NCBI GenBank assembly: GCA_031259085.1
Contig: JAIRMA010000041.1
Location: 65,116-129,115, forward strand
Reading direction: 5' to 3'
From: Christensenellaceae bacterium
GTDB taxonomy: Bacteria > Bacillota > Clostridia > Christensenellales > DTU072
DNA: 64,000 bases
The notes below the pieces were generated by a model, which searched no databases, had not been told where the DNA came from, and was given only the letters and a program-made list of their open reading frames with translations. The translations under genes and the position numbers were made by a program. Of this stretch, positions 50,762 through 60,004 are shown in pieces. Each line of letters begins with the position of its first letter. Positions within the stretch are counted from its first letter, which is position 1.

Positions 50762-51943
50762 ATGGAAAATTTTGTATTTCAAAATCCAACTAAAATCTAT
50801 TTTGGAAAAAATGCTATTTCAAATATTAATGCTGAACTAGTTAAATTTGGCACGAATGTCCTATTAGTCTACGGTGGGGGGAGCATAAAACGCAATGGCC
50901 TTTATGACACAGTAATACAATGTCTTAAATCGGCTGGTAAAAATATTACTGAATTGTCAGGGGTCATGCCTAATCCTAGGCGGGAAAAGGTGTATGAAGG
51001 CATCTCGTATTGTAAAGATAAGAATATAGACTTTATATTAGCAGTGGGTGGGGGTAGTGTCATAGACTGTTCTAAATTCGTGGCAGCTGGCGCAAAAACT
51101 GATGACGATTTTTGGGAAAGCTATCTGGTTAATCAGAAGATTTGCAATGCGGCGCTACCAATTGGCACTATCTTAACACTTGCAGGCACTGGGAGCGAAA
51201 TGAATTCTGGTGGAGTGATCTCTGATTTCGAAAATCATCTTAAGTTGCATTATGGTAGCCCTCTGTTATTTCCTAAATTCTCCATCCTTGATCCTTCCTA
51301 TACTTTTTCTTTGCCAAGAGAGCAATTGATATATGGTGCTGTTGATGCCATGTCTCATATCCTGGAATCATATTTTTCAGCTCCAGATATTTCCAATGTC
51401 AGTGACGACTTAGCTGAAAGTCTTTTTAAAAGTTTAATGTATAATCTTGACCTTGCTCTAAAGAAACCTAAAGATTATCTACCACGCAGTAACCTGATGT
51501 GGTGCTGTACTCTTGCATTGAACGGGCTCTTGTCTTTAGGCAAGGAAGGGGATTGGATGAGTCACGAAATTGAACATTCTCTCTCTGCTTTTTATGATAT
51601 CCCGCATGCTGTTGGTTTATCCATTGTACATCCAAATCATCTTATGTATGTGCTAGAATCATCAATTCCAAAATTTAAGAGGTTTGCTCAAAACGTTTTC
51701 GGAATTGAGAAGAAAGAAATGACTGACGAACAAATTGCAAGAGCTGGGATCTCTATGCTGTCTAATTACTTTAGATCGATGAATGTTCCTACCACATTAG
51801 GTGAAATCAATGTGCAAAGCAATGATATACCTAAACTCGCGGCCTCAGTCAAAACATTTCCTATAAGCTACGCACCAAAATATTGTTACGACGATGTTGT
51901 CGCAGTATTAACTAACTCACTGGAGATTATACATTATGATTAA
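50762..51943 (+). CDS. Iron-containing alcohol dehydrogenase (butanol dehydrogenase/YqhD-like)
   Basis: MENFVFQNPTKIYFGKN; VGGGSVIDCSKF; AGTGSEMNSGGVI; MSHEIEHSLSAFYDIPHAVGLSIVHP. Confidence 0.95.
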   Translation: MENFVFQNPTKIYFGKNAISNINAELVKFGTNVLLVYGGGSIKRNGLYDTVIQCLKSAGKNITELSGVMPNPRREKVYEGISYCKDKNIDFILAVGGGSVIDCSKFVAAGAKTDDDFWESYLVNQKICNAALPIGTILTLAGTGSEMNSGGVISDFENHLKLHYGSPLLFPKFSILDPSYTFSLPREQLIYGAVDAMSHILESYFSAPDISNVSDDLAESLFKSLMYNLDLALKKPKDYLPRSNLMWCCTLALNGLLSLGKEGDWMSHEIEHSLSAFYDIPHAVGLSIVHPNHLMYVLESSIPKFKRFAQNVFGIEKKEMTDEQIARAGISMLSNYFRSMNVPTTLGEINVQSNDIPKLAASVKTFPISYAPKYCYDDVVAVLTNSLEIIHYD

Positions 51944-52054
51944 TACTTACTCTAATATAGAATTTTGATTGTGGTTTATTGGAGTTTGTTTTTTTAGATA
52001 TCCCTAAATATCTTATTTTTTTTAATTGAGTTAAATACTCACAATAAGGTTAAT

Positions 52055-52906
52055 TTGAATAATAACTTGAACATAGATAATATAATAACAATTAATAATG
52101 CAAGTGTCATTTACCAAAAAGACAATTTGATCACGCACGCATTAACACAAGTGACACTTGAGATAAAACGCGGCAGTTTTATTGCAATTTTGGGCCGTAA
52201 TGGTAGTGGAAAATCAACACTTGCAAAGCTACTCAACGCATCACTCTTGCCTGATATTGGTGAAATATTTGTCGATGGAATAAACACGAACGATGAGTCT
52301 CGTGCTTTTGATATACGAAGCAAGGTAGGAATGGTCTTTCAAAACCCCGACAACCAAATGGTGGCGACAATCATCGAGGACGACCTGGCATTCGGTCCAG
52401 AAAATCTAGGCATCCCTCGTGCGGAAATTCGTGAACGTGTTGATTGGGCGCTTAAAACAGTGGGAATGTACGAGCACCGTTTGCGTGCAACGCAGAAATT
52501 ATCTGGAGGGCAGAAACAAAGAGTCGCTATCGCCGCGGTGCTTAGCATGGCTCCAGATGTCTTAATACTTGATGAGGCCACAGCGATGCTCGATCCTAGG
52601 GGGCGCGAGGAGGTGATGGACACCGCGCGAAAATTGAACACAGAAAAGCATATGACAATTGTTCTTATCACTCACTACATGGACGAGGCTGTCTGTGCTG
52701 ATAAAATAATCGTCTTAGATGAGGGGCGTGTAGTAACAGAAGGTACTCCGATCGAGGTTTTTAGACAGGTTGATCTAATAAAAAAAGCAGGATTAGAATT
52801 CCCAACGCCAGCCGAGGCCGCATTTAAATTAAAAACCCTGGGCTACAATATACCAGTTGTGCTAACAGATGATGAACTCGTGGAGGCCTTATGTCAATTA
52901 AAGTGA
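52055..52906 (+). CDS. ecfA1: Energy-coupling factor transporter ATPase 1
   Basis: LGRNGSGKSTLAKLLNA; VGMVFQNPDNQMVATIIEDDLAFGPENLG; KLSGGQKQRVAIAAVL; TTG start. Confidence 0.95.
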   Translation: MNNNLNIDNIITINNASVIYQKDNLITHALTQVTLEIKRGSFIAILGRNGSGKSTLAKLLNASLLPDIGEIFVDGINTNDESRAFDIRSKVGMVFQNPDNQMVATIIEDDLAFGPENLGIPRAEIRERVDWALKTVGMYEHRLRATQKLSGGQKQRVAIAAVLSMAPDVLILDEATAMLDPRGREEVMDTARKLNTEKHMTIVLITHYMDEAVCADKIIVLDEGRVVTEGTPIEVFRQVDLIKKAGLEFPTPAEAAFKLKTLGYNIPVVLTDDELVEALCQLK

Positions 52907-53745
52907 AAAACCTCTCTTTCGTGTATTCACCAAAGACTCCATTCCAGAAAATCGCTTTAGATGATGTTAGCTTTGAAATCAATGATGGTGAAACAACTGG
53001 GATCATAGGATCAACTGGATCAGGAAAATCTACTCTTATCCAACACTTGAATGGTTTAATCCGTGTAACAAAAGGTTCTGTTAAAGTATGCGATATTGAC
53101 CTCACTGCTAAGCGTCCTGATTTAAAAAGACTTAGATCCTTGATTGGAATGCTATTCCAGTACCCTGAATATCAGTTGTTTGCTGACACAGTATTTAAAG
53201 ATGTTTGCTTTGGCCCTTTAAATTTTGGTTTTTCACAAAGCGAGGCTGAAGAATGTGCGGCACAAGCTATAGCTTTAGTGGGTCTTGATTTTGATGAGGT
53301 TAAAGATAAATCTCCTTTCGAGTTATCAGGAGGTCAAAAACGGAGAGCGGCTATTGCTGGAGTTCTAGCTTGCAAGCCCCAAATATTAGTTTTAGATGAG
53401 CCCACCGCTGGATTAGACCCAGCTGGCAAGCGTGAGATGTTAGAATTAATTAAACGTTTAAAGGGGGATATTATAAAAACTGTAATCATGATTAGTCACA
53501 ATATGGATGAAATAGCTGAATACACCGATAGAGTCTTAGTTATGGATAATGGAAAATTAATTAAAGATGCGCCCCCTCGAGATCTTTTCTCGGATATTTC
53601 CTGTTTTAATAACACAGGACTCAAACTACCACATACTGTGAATATTGCATCTATTTTAAAAAAACGTGGGATAGATATAGGCACGCCCCTTAATATAAAT
53701 GAGCTGGTTTTTAATATAAAGCAAGCGCTGGATGGTGTTAAATGA
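52891..53745 (+). CDS. ecfA2: Energy-coupling factor transporter ATPase 2
   Basis: GSTGSGKSTLIQHLNGL; MLFQYPEYQLFADTVFKDVCFGPLNFG; ELSGGQKRRAAIAGVLA. Confidence 0.95.
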   Translation: MSIKVKNLSFVYSPKTPFQKIALDDVSFEINDGETTGIIGSTGSGKSTLIQHLNGLIRVTKGSVKVCDIDLTAKRPDLKRLRSLIGMLFQYPEYQLFADTVFKDVCFGPLNFGFSQSEAEECAAQAIALVGLDFDEVKDKSPFELSGGQKRRAAIAGVLACKPQILVLDEPTAGLDPAGKREMLELIKRLKGDIIKTVIMISHNMDEIAEYTDRVLVMDNGKLIKDAPPRDLFSDISCFNNTGLKLPHTVNIASILKKRGIDIGTPLNINELVFNIKQALDGVK

Positions 53746-54566
53746 GAGATGTCGCGTTTGGCCAATTTTATCCAGCCGATTCAATAATCCATAAATTAGA
53801 TCCTAGGATCAAATTAATTTTAATGGTTTTATACATAGTAGGGGTGTTTCTGGTAAATTATTTTTTTTCATATATCCCCGTTGCTATTTTTCTATTAATT
53901 ATTGTTTTCTCTTCTAAGGTACCATTAAATAAAGTTATTAAAAGTGTAAAAGGAATTTTGCTAATCATTATATTAACTGCAATATTAAATATTTTTTTTA
54001 ATAAATCAGATAACGTCATATGGTCATGGAACTTTTTAGTTGTCACGGATGGTGGGCTCAAACTAGCTGGCAAACTTGCATTAAAATTGCTCTTTTTAGT
54101 AGTAGGAACATCTATGTTGACATTCACAACCACACCGATGGGAATAACTGATGGACTAGAGAGCATAATGAAACCATTAAAAGCGCTAAAAGTTCCTGTG
54201 CACGATATAGCAATAACAATGAGTATAACATTGCGGTTCATCCCTATATTAATCGAGGAAATCGATAAAATTATCATGGCACAAAAAGCCAGGGGGGCAG
54301 CTTTCGATACAGGAGGGTTAATAAAGCGAATTAAAGCATTCCTTCCAGTCTTGATCCCTCTTTTTGTCTCAGCATTTAGACGCGCAGATGAATTAGCCGC
54401 TGCAATGGATGCAAGATGCTACAATGCAACACCAAATCGGACTAAACTAAAGGAATTGAAATGTATGCCCAGGGACATTTGCGCCCTAGTTATTTCAGCA
54501 ATATTTCTAGCACTTGTAATAACATTGCCAATTATTTGGAAAGTCTTACAGCTCCCTTTAATATAA
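53742..54566 (+). CDS. ecfT: Energy-coupling factor transporter transmembrane protein
   Basis: FGQFYPADSIIHKLDPRIKL; AQKARGAAFDTGGLIKR; FRRADELAAAMDARCY. Confidence 0.95.
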   Translation: MRDVAFGQFYPADSIIHKLDPRIKLILMVLYIVGVFLVNYFFSYIPVAIFLLIIVFSSKVPLNKVIKSVKGILLIIILTAILNIFFNKSDNVIWSWNFLVVTDGGLKLAGKLALKLLFLVVGTSMLTFTTTPMGITDGLESIMKPLKALKVPVHDIAITMSITLRFIPILIEEIDKIIMAQKARGAAFDTGGLIKRIKAFLPVLIPLFVSAFRRADELAAAMDARCYNATPNRTKLKELKCMPRDICALVISAIFLALVITLPIIWKVLQLPLI

Positions 54567-54654
54567 ATATATCTTAAAGGATGTCATTTAAACTAGATAT
54601 TTTGTAAGTCTAGAATTAGATGTAAAACCATTATCTAACCAGGAGTTAGTTCTT

Positions 54655-55422
54655 ATGCGCCGTGATAATCTAGATGCTAAGCGTTACAAATTATTAATAG
54701 AATATGATGGAACCAACTATTCAGGTTGGCAAAAACAAATAAATTCAATCTCCATTCAAGAAAAGATTGAATCCGCATTAAGTACAATATTTAATTCAAA
54801 AATTACAGTAGTAGGAAGCGGCAGAACAGATACAGGGGTGCACGCTAAGGGTCAGGTTGCACATTTTGATGTTATAACTAATACAGAATATAGTTCTTCT
54901 AGAATAATGCACTCCTTAAACGGCTTATTACCTTGGGATATAAAAATCAAGGACTGTAACATCGTTGATCATACTTTTCATTCGCAATACTCTGCCAAAC
55001 GAAAAACATATAGATACTCTGTTTATTTATCAAACACCATTTGTCCATTAAAACACAGATACGCAGAGATGACTGTGCCCACTATAAATCTAGAAAAAAT
55101 GCAAAATTCATCACTAGAATTTTTAGGAGTACATGATTTCAAAGGTTTCTCAGGATCTTTAGAAAAGTCTAAAAATACTATTAGAGAAATATATAGAATT
55201 GAAATAAGCAAAAATGATGATAACATTTTTTTTGAAATAACTGGGAATGGGTTTTTATATAAAATGGTTCGTTTCCTTGTAGGACATCTTATTGCAATTG
55301 GCCTTAGCAAGATAGATATAACAACTATAAAAGATATTTTGCGAGACCATAAGAGATCAATTAATATTATACCCGCCCCTGCAAGAGGATTGTGCCTCAT
55401 GTCAGTTGATTATCTCAGATAG
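54655..55422 (+). CDS. truA: tRNA pseudouridine synthase A
   Basis: YKLLIEYDGTNYSGWQKQ; GSGRTDTGVHAKGQVAHF. Confidence 0.96.
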   Translation: MRRDNLDAKRYKLLIEYDGTNYSGWQKQINSISIQEKIESALSTIFNSKITVVGSGRTDTGVHAKGQVAHFDVITNTEYSSSRIMHSLNGLLPWDIKIKDCNIVDHTFHSQYSAKRKTYRYSVYLSNTICPLKHRYAEMTVPTINLEKMQNSSLEFLGVHDFKGFSGSLEKSKNTIREIYRIEISKNDDNIFFEITGNGFLYKMVRFLVGHLIAIGLSKIDITTIKDILRDHKRSINIIPAPARGLCLMSVDYLR

Positions 55423-55676
55423 CTCAATGCATAAATAATGTAGTTTTAACCAACATATAACTTAAGCAATTCGTTTAATTTTAAGATTGTTTAATTCAAA
55501 GTAATTAAAAATGCAATAATATCTCCTGGTAATTTGATAATTTCAATTTGATTTGTGATAAATATTACTATTTTTTGTGTCAAGTTAAATTTCAATATTG
55601 ACTTATTAGCTACAATATATTAAAATATAATACATGCTGTTTAATGGCTTACTATAATCGAGGAGAAGTATATATA

Positions 55677-57263
55677 ATGAGCAATAACCTTAATGTCATT
55701 AAGGCAAAACTGATTGTGTGGCGTGTTTTAAAAGTTCTCATCTATGCAATTGGCTTTCCTTTGCTCCTGCACCGTTTGAAGGCTGATGCTGGGGCCCTTG
55801 GCGCATATGGAGTAACAGCTGGAACGGCGACGACTGCATATGATATAATATTCAAATGCTTTTTAGTGATGGTTGCTGTACAAATAATAGTCGGTATTAT
55901 ATTACGGAAGAAAGACTTTTATATTAGAGCACTTATCGTAACCATTGTGGCCGTTATAGGTTTAGTTGGTCCAATTATGTATATGGAGATTAACATAAAG
56001 AGTGATTTCGAAAAATTAGAAGCAAAATACAGTTCTTCCGATTATTCCTTTGACAGATATGAATTACAGGTTATGAATTATGCTTCCAAAGCGTCAAGTA
56101 ATGCGAGTGCTCGAGGCAATTTTATGTCAACCTACAATCTAGATGGCGATAATGGGGGAACAGAGGGCGGAAACTTTGATAAAACCCCCAGAATTACTTA
56201 TAAAGAGGGCGATGACCTCCCAAAAATATTCCTTGATGGATATGGCGGTCGCGATCACTATGTTTTCGGAGCAGAGGTTGGCGGTGTTTATAGTATGAAT
56301 GGGCTTTATGCCGATGCTTTTGTCTTTGGATTTAATCAGGCTCGATATATACTAACTTTATATAATGACGCAAAAGCAAAAGCAAAAGCTGAAAACCGAG
56401 ATATAGATCAAGAGCTCGCTGATGCTTTAGCAGCACTTGAAAAGCCTGGGTCCATATGGACGCAATATCAAACAACATACGATTATCAACGAGCATATGG
56501 GGATGCCCCAGTGAGAGACGCCCCAGCCGAAAATGACGAAGAAAAAATAACTCTTGATGATGACAAAACTTATGATGAGTACTGGCTGTGGGCTAAACAT
56601 TACTATGTAACCAAGGATAGAATCGTTGAATTAGTAAACAAACTTACATCAGACTTAAATAATTCAGCAGCTTTTTCCGAGCTAAAGGCTGTACTAAATG
56701 CCGCTTTGTCATTAGTAGGATCTATGTTAGGTACAGAAATTACTAACGCTCTTAAAACTTTGCTAAGTAATGATTTATCTTATGAAGCCTTCATGGATCT
56801 GTTAAATTCACTTCAACTTGAAATTGATGGGGCTGTTCTAACTGAGGATGGCTTGTATGAACTTTTATCTACCTTGTCCTATTATAATTCACCTACAACT
56901 TATCCTATATACTATTTTATAAGCGACCCAGACTTAAGGGATTATGCCTATGCTAAATATTTAGGAGAGAAGCATGGAGCTTTTGTCGGATCCGTTTTGA
57001 TTGGAGACTCAGTTGGACATATCACAATGGATAGTTCTGGATCATCTCCTATGTCAGCTACTGAGCTCAAAACCCTGTTTGAGAAATTAGATATAGAAGA
57101 CACATACATGCCCAAATATTATCCATGGTTAGCTATCCGAAGGACTTTGATAAAATATGCTGGATTGGTTCCAGTTTGTATAATACTAGCTTATTTGTTT
57201 GCTTATGCTGAACGACGCGTCTTTTCTAGGCTAACAGTCTTAGGAAAAGGAGGACAAAAATAA
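55677..57263 (+). CDS. Membrane protein of unknown function with large extracytoplasmic insertion
   Basis: TM segments at both ends flanking a ~370-aa hydrophilic region; ATG 55677 preceded by GAGGAGAAG RBS (ORF track start 55644 less likely). Confidence 0.7.
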   Translation: MSNNLNVIKAKLIVWRVLKVLIYAIGFPLLLHRLKADAGALGAYGVTAGTATTAYDIIFKCFLVMVAVQIIVGIILRKKDFYIRALIVTIVAVIGLVGPIMYMEINIKSDFEKLEAKYSSSDYSFDRYELQVMNYASKASSNASARGNFMSTYNLDGDNGGTEGGNFDKTPRITYKEGDDLPKIFLDGYGGRDHYVFGAEVGGVYSMNGLYADAFVFGFNQARYILTLYNDAKAKAKAENRDIDQELADALAALEKPGSIWTQYQTTYDYQRAYGDAPVRDAPAENDEEKITLDDDKTYDEYWLWAKHYYVTKDRIVELVNKLTSDLNNSAAFSELKAVLNAALSLVGSMLGTEITNALKTLLSNDLSYEAFMDLLNSLQLEIDGAVLTEDGLYELLSTLSYYNSPTTYPIYYFISDPDLRDYAYAKYLGEKHGAFVGSVLIGDSVGHITMDSSGSSPMSATELKTLFEKLDIEDTYMPKYYPWLAIRRTLIKYAGLVPVCIILAYLFAYAERRVFSRLTVLGKGGQK

Positions 57264-58558
57264 TGAAAAAACATAAAGGAATCGTTTTGATTAAATTATT
57301 AGCTTATTTGATTGGTTTTCCTGCTATTGTAGCATATGCTGTCCTCCAAAGTATGCCTGTTATCAAAGATGCCGCTACAGGTACAGATAACACTAGTTAT
57401 TTCCCATACGTTTATGCGGGGCTTATTATTGTAGCACTCATGTGGCTATTGTATTTGCTGGTAGCTTTCATAACTGGACATATCACAAAAAAACGTAAAA
57501 CGGTAAGATCGGCATACGTTGGCACTGCAGTTTTAGCTGTATTTAGTTTTTTGTTAACAGCTGGAGTTTGGTTTGCCATCGACAAATACGTGCCTCCAAT
57601 CCTGTCTGACGCCACTCAATCGACCATTTATTATTCTGATTTAGAAGAGGATTATGCTGACAGGGCACATACACATTCTGAATTATTGTCTGTTTTTATT
57701 GAAATGAACATTGCGAACAACAGATTATCTGGAGACCCTGAAGTATATAGGACAGAGAAATATAAAAACAAAGAAGTACAGGATCTTATAAAAAGCTCCT
57801 ATAACAGTATAAACGACGATGCCTATAACAACTTCAATGGACCTCTGATTAACATGGCAAATGGTGGTAGATTAACAATCCCCGTATTGATTCACCTCCT
57901 GTTAGATGATAGGGCGGAACCATATCAGCCATTTACCAATTATACAGGTGAGGGACGAGGCGAAGAACATAAGGATGATCCAATAACATGGGCAATTCTT
58001 GATATGCAACAAGAAATTATGCAGGTTGAATTAAATCTAGATGACTTGTTGGGCTCTTTATTACAAGATGATATGATTTCGAATGTTATATCAACTCTCT
58101 TAACCAGTTATGCAATACAAGGAACGATAGAAACAATAAATAATGCTATTCCAAGCGAAGAAATACTAGGTGCACCTATCTATATTGAGCTAACTTATGA
58201 TCAAGCTTTGGCATCAGTACTTATAAAATTAATTCCATCTAGTGAAAAACGTGGCGTATTTGATTATATGCGAATGGCTTGGTTTGATAGTAACTACCTA
58301 TTAGTTGCTGTCATTTCTCTATTCCCTATACGCAACACATTCTACATTGGTAGTTTGCTACTTTGTCTGTCAAGCCTTATCTTAGGAGTGGCAAGGAAAA
58401 AACAATATGCTGGTCATGGAAAGATGCTGAAAGGCACATTCTCTCATGCTAATGAAATCCCTTTGCCACAGTCAAATCCAAATTATGGACGAATTGCATA
58501 TGATCCTCAAAATCCAAACAATCAATATTCTAAAACATACCAATATCCTTATGTTTGA
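57263..58558 (+). CDS. Membrane protein of unknown function, same architecture as the upstream gene
   Basis: N-terminal LLAYLIGFPAIVAYAVLQ resembles LIYAIGFPLLLHRL of the upstream protein; N- and C-terminal TMs flank a hydrophilic domain; stop/start contact with upstream gene. Confidence 0.7.
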   Translation: MKKHKGIVLIKLLAYLIGFPAIVAYAVLQSMPVIKDAATGTDNTSYFPYVYAGLIIVALMWLLYLLVAFITGHITKKRKTVRSAYVGTAVLAVFSFLLTAGVWFAIDKYVPPILSDATQSTIYYSDLEEDYADRAHTHSELLSVFIEMNIANNRLSGDPEVYRTEKYKNKEVQDLIKSSYNSINDDAYNNFNGPLINMANGGRLTIPVLIHLLLDDRAEPYQPFTNYTGEGRGEEHKDDPITWAILDMQQEIMQVELNLDDLLGSLLQDDMISNVISTLLTSYAIQGTIETINNAIPSEEILGAPIYIELTYDQALASVLIKLIPSSEKRGVFDYMRMAWFDSNYLLVAVISLFPIRNTFYIGSLLLCLSSLILGVARKKQYAGHGKMLKGTFSHANEIPLPQSNPNYGRIAYDPQNPNNQYSKTYQYPYV

Positions 58559-58590
58559 TTAAATTACCCTAGTATTTCTAGTAATTTTGC

Positions 58591-58629
58591 TTTATTAATG
58601 CGCCAGCTTAATGCTGGCGCATTAATAAA
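58591..58629. terminator. Perfect 17-bp inverted repeat with 5-nt loop, likely bidirectional terminator
   Basis: TTTATTAATGCGCCAGC-TTAAT-GCTGGCGCATTAATAAA. Confidence 0.85.
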
Positions 58630-58712
58630 AAATGTGCTTTTTGAACATCTCACATTTTAATAAATATTTGACCATCGTTTCACTATTAAAACATTTCTTT
58701 TTTATAAATAAT

Positions 58713-59351
58713 ATGAAAAAAAGCCTAAGAGAAAAATTAAAGCTCCATGCAACTAGCGGACAACTTTGTTATTGTGATAATACTTTTATGAAAACCCAAT
58801 TAAAATACATTGCGATGGTACATAGATACAATAAAATACATACGTATCGGGTTTTAACAAAACGTCACATTTTAAAGCGTCTATTTGGTCATATAGGGAA
58901 GAATCTGTATATAGAAGCTCCCTTTTATGCTAACTGGGGGATTAACACGTATTGGGGTGACAATTGTTACTCGAATTTTAATCTCACTTTAGTAGATGAT
59001 GCAGAGATACATATAGGCGATTATGTTATGTTCGGCCCAGGCGTCACCTTGTGCACAGTAGGGCATCCAATTGAGCCATCCCTTAGATATCCCAAGATTG
59101 CACAATTTGGCGTTCCCATAACTATTGGAAATGGAGTATGGATTGGTGCTAACGTCACTGTAATGCCAGGCGTTAGCATAGGAGATAACACTGTTATAGG
59201 TGCTGGATCCTTAATTTTAAAAGATATACCTGCTAATTGCGTTGCATTTGGAAGTCCCTGCAAAGTAATCAGAGAAATTGGTCAAAGAGACAAAAAATAT
59301 TATTACAAAGATATGGAAATTAAAGAAATTGCAGATTTTAGTAATCTTTAA
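58713..59351 (+). CDS. Maltose/galactoside O-acetyltransferase-like (left-handed beta-helix) protein
   Basis: Hexapeptide repeats: ITIGNGVWIGANVTVMPGVSIGDNTVIGAGSLILKDIPANCVAFGSPCKVIREI. Confidence 0.92.
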   Translation: MKKSLREKLKLHATSGQLCYCDNTFMKTQLKYIAMVHRYNKIHTYRVLTKRHILKRLFGHIGKNLYIEAPFYANWGINTYWGDNCYSNFNLTLVDDAEIHIGDYVMFGPGVTLCTVGHPIEPSLRYPKIAQFGVPITIGNGVWIGANVTVMPGVSIGDNTVIGAGSLILKDIPANCVAFGSPCKVIREIGQRDKKYYYKDMEIKEIADFSNL

Positions 59352-59737
59352 ACTACCAATATTCCATGTTACTGTTATTACAAGCTTTCATCCATTTTTT
59401 TTGTGCATCCAGCAATATTTTACTGCTTGTCGGCTTTTAAAAATCCTTTTTTGCTCACTTAATTTACTTGCTTTTTGTTTCTATTCAACTATTCTCACAT
59501 CTAAATTTAGGTGCATTTAATTAAGTTAGATATATCTTAAAATTATTTTTTCATCTTACACATCATGTATCCAATATGAAAACCGCATCTGTTTCCCATT
59601 TCTCTAGTTTTATTACATACAAAAAAAAATACTCGCAACCTTTTTTCAAGCCATCTCTTTTAACAAATCTTAACAAACTCGAATTTTTTTTTTATTTTTT
59701 TCGTTAGTTTTATTTATTACTTTTATGTCTTTTTTGC

Positions 59738-59780
<43 letters not shown>

Positions 59781-59797
59781 GCGATTTTTAAAAAATC

Positions 59798-59826
59798 TTG
59801 CAAATTTATCTGTTTTTGTGTAAAAT
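59798..59826 (+). promoter_or_regulatory. Putative sigma-A-type promoter for the giant surface-protein gene
   Basis: TTGCAA - 17 nt - TAAAAT, 17 nt downstream of the ATA repeat. Confidence 0.5.
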
Positions 59827-60004
59827 AATACATCATAATAATAATTTCATCAGTTTTATTTATTTTTGCTTTATAAATAATGTCCAGTTGCTTGTTATTA
59901 TTGTATTTTCCGTATTGCTAAAAACTAGTTTCTTTTATGATAACTCCCTTGATTATTCCTGATCTATAACTAGTTTATGTAAAAGCAATTTTGGAGGCTC
60001 TATC

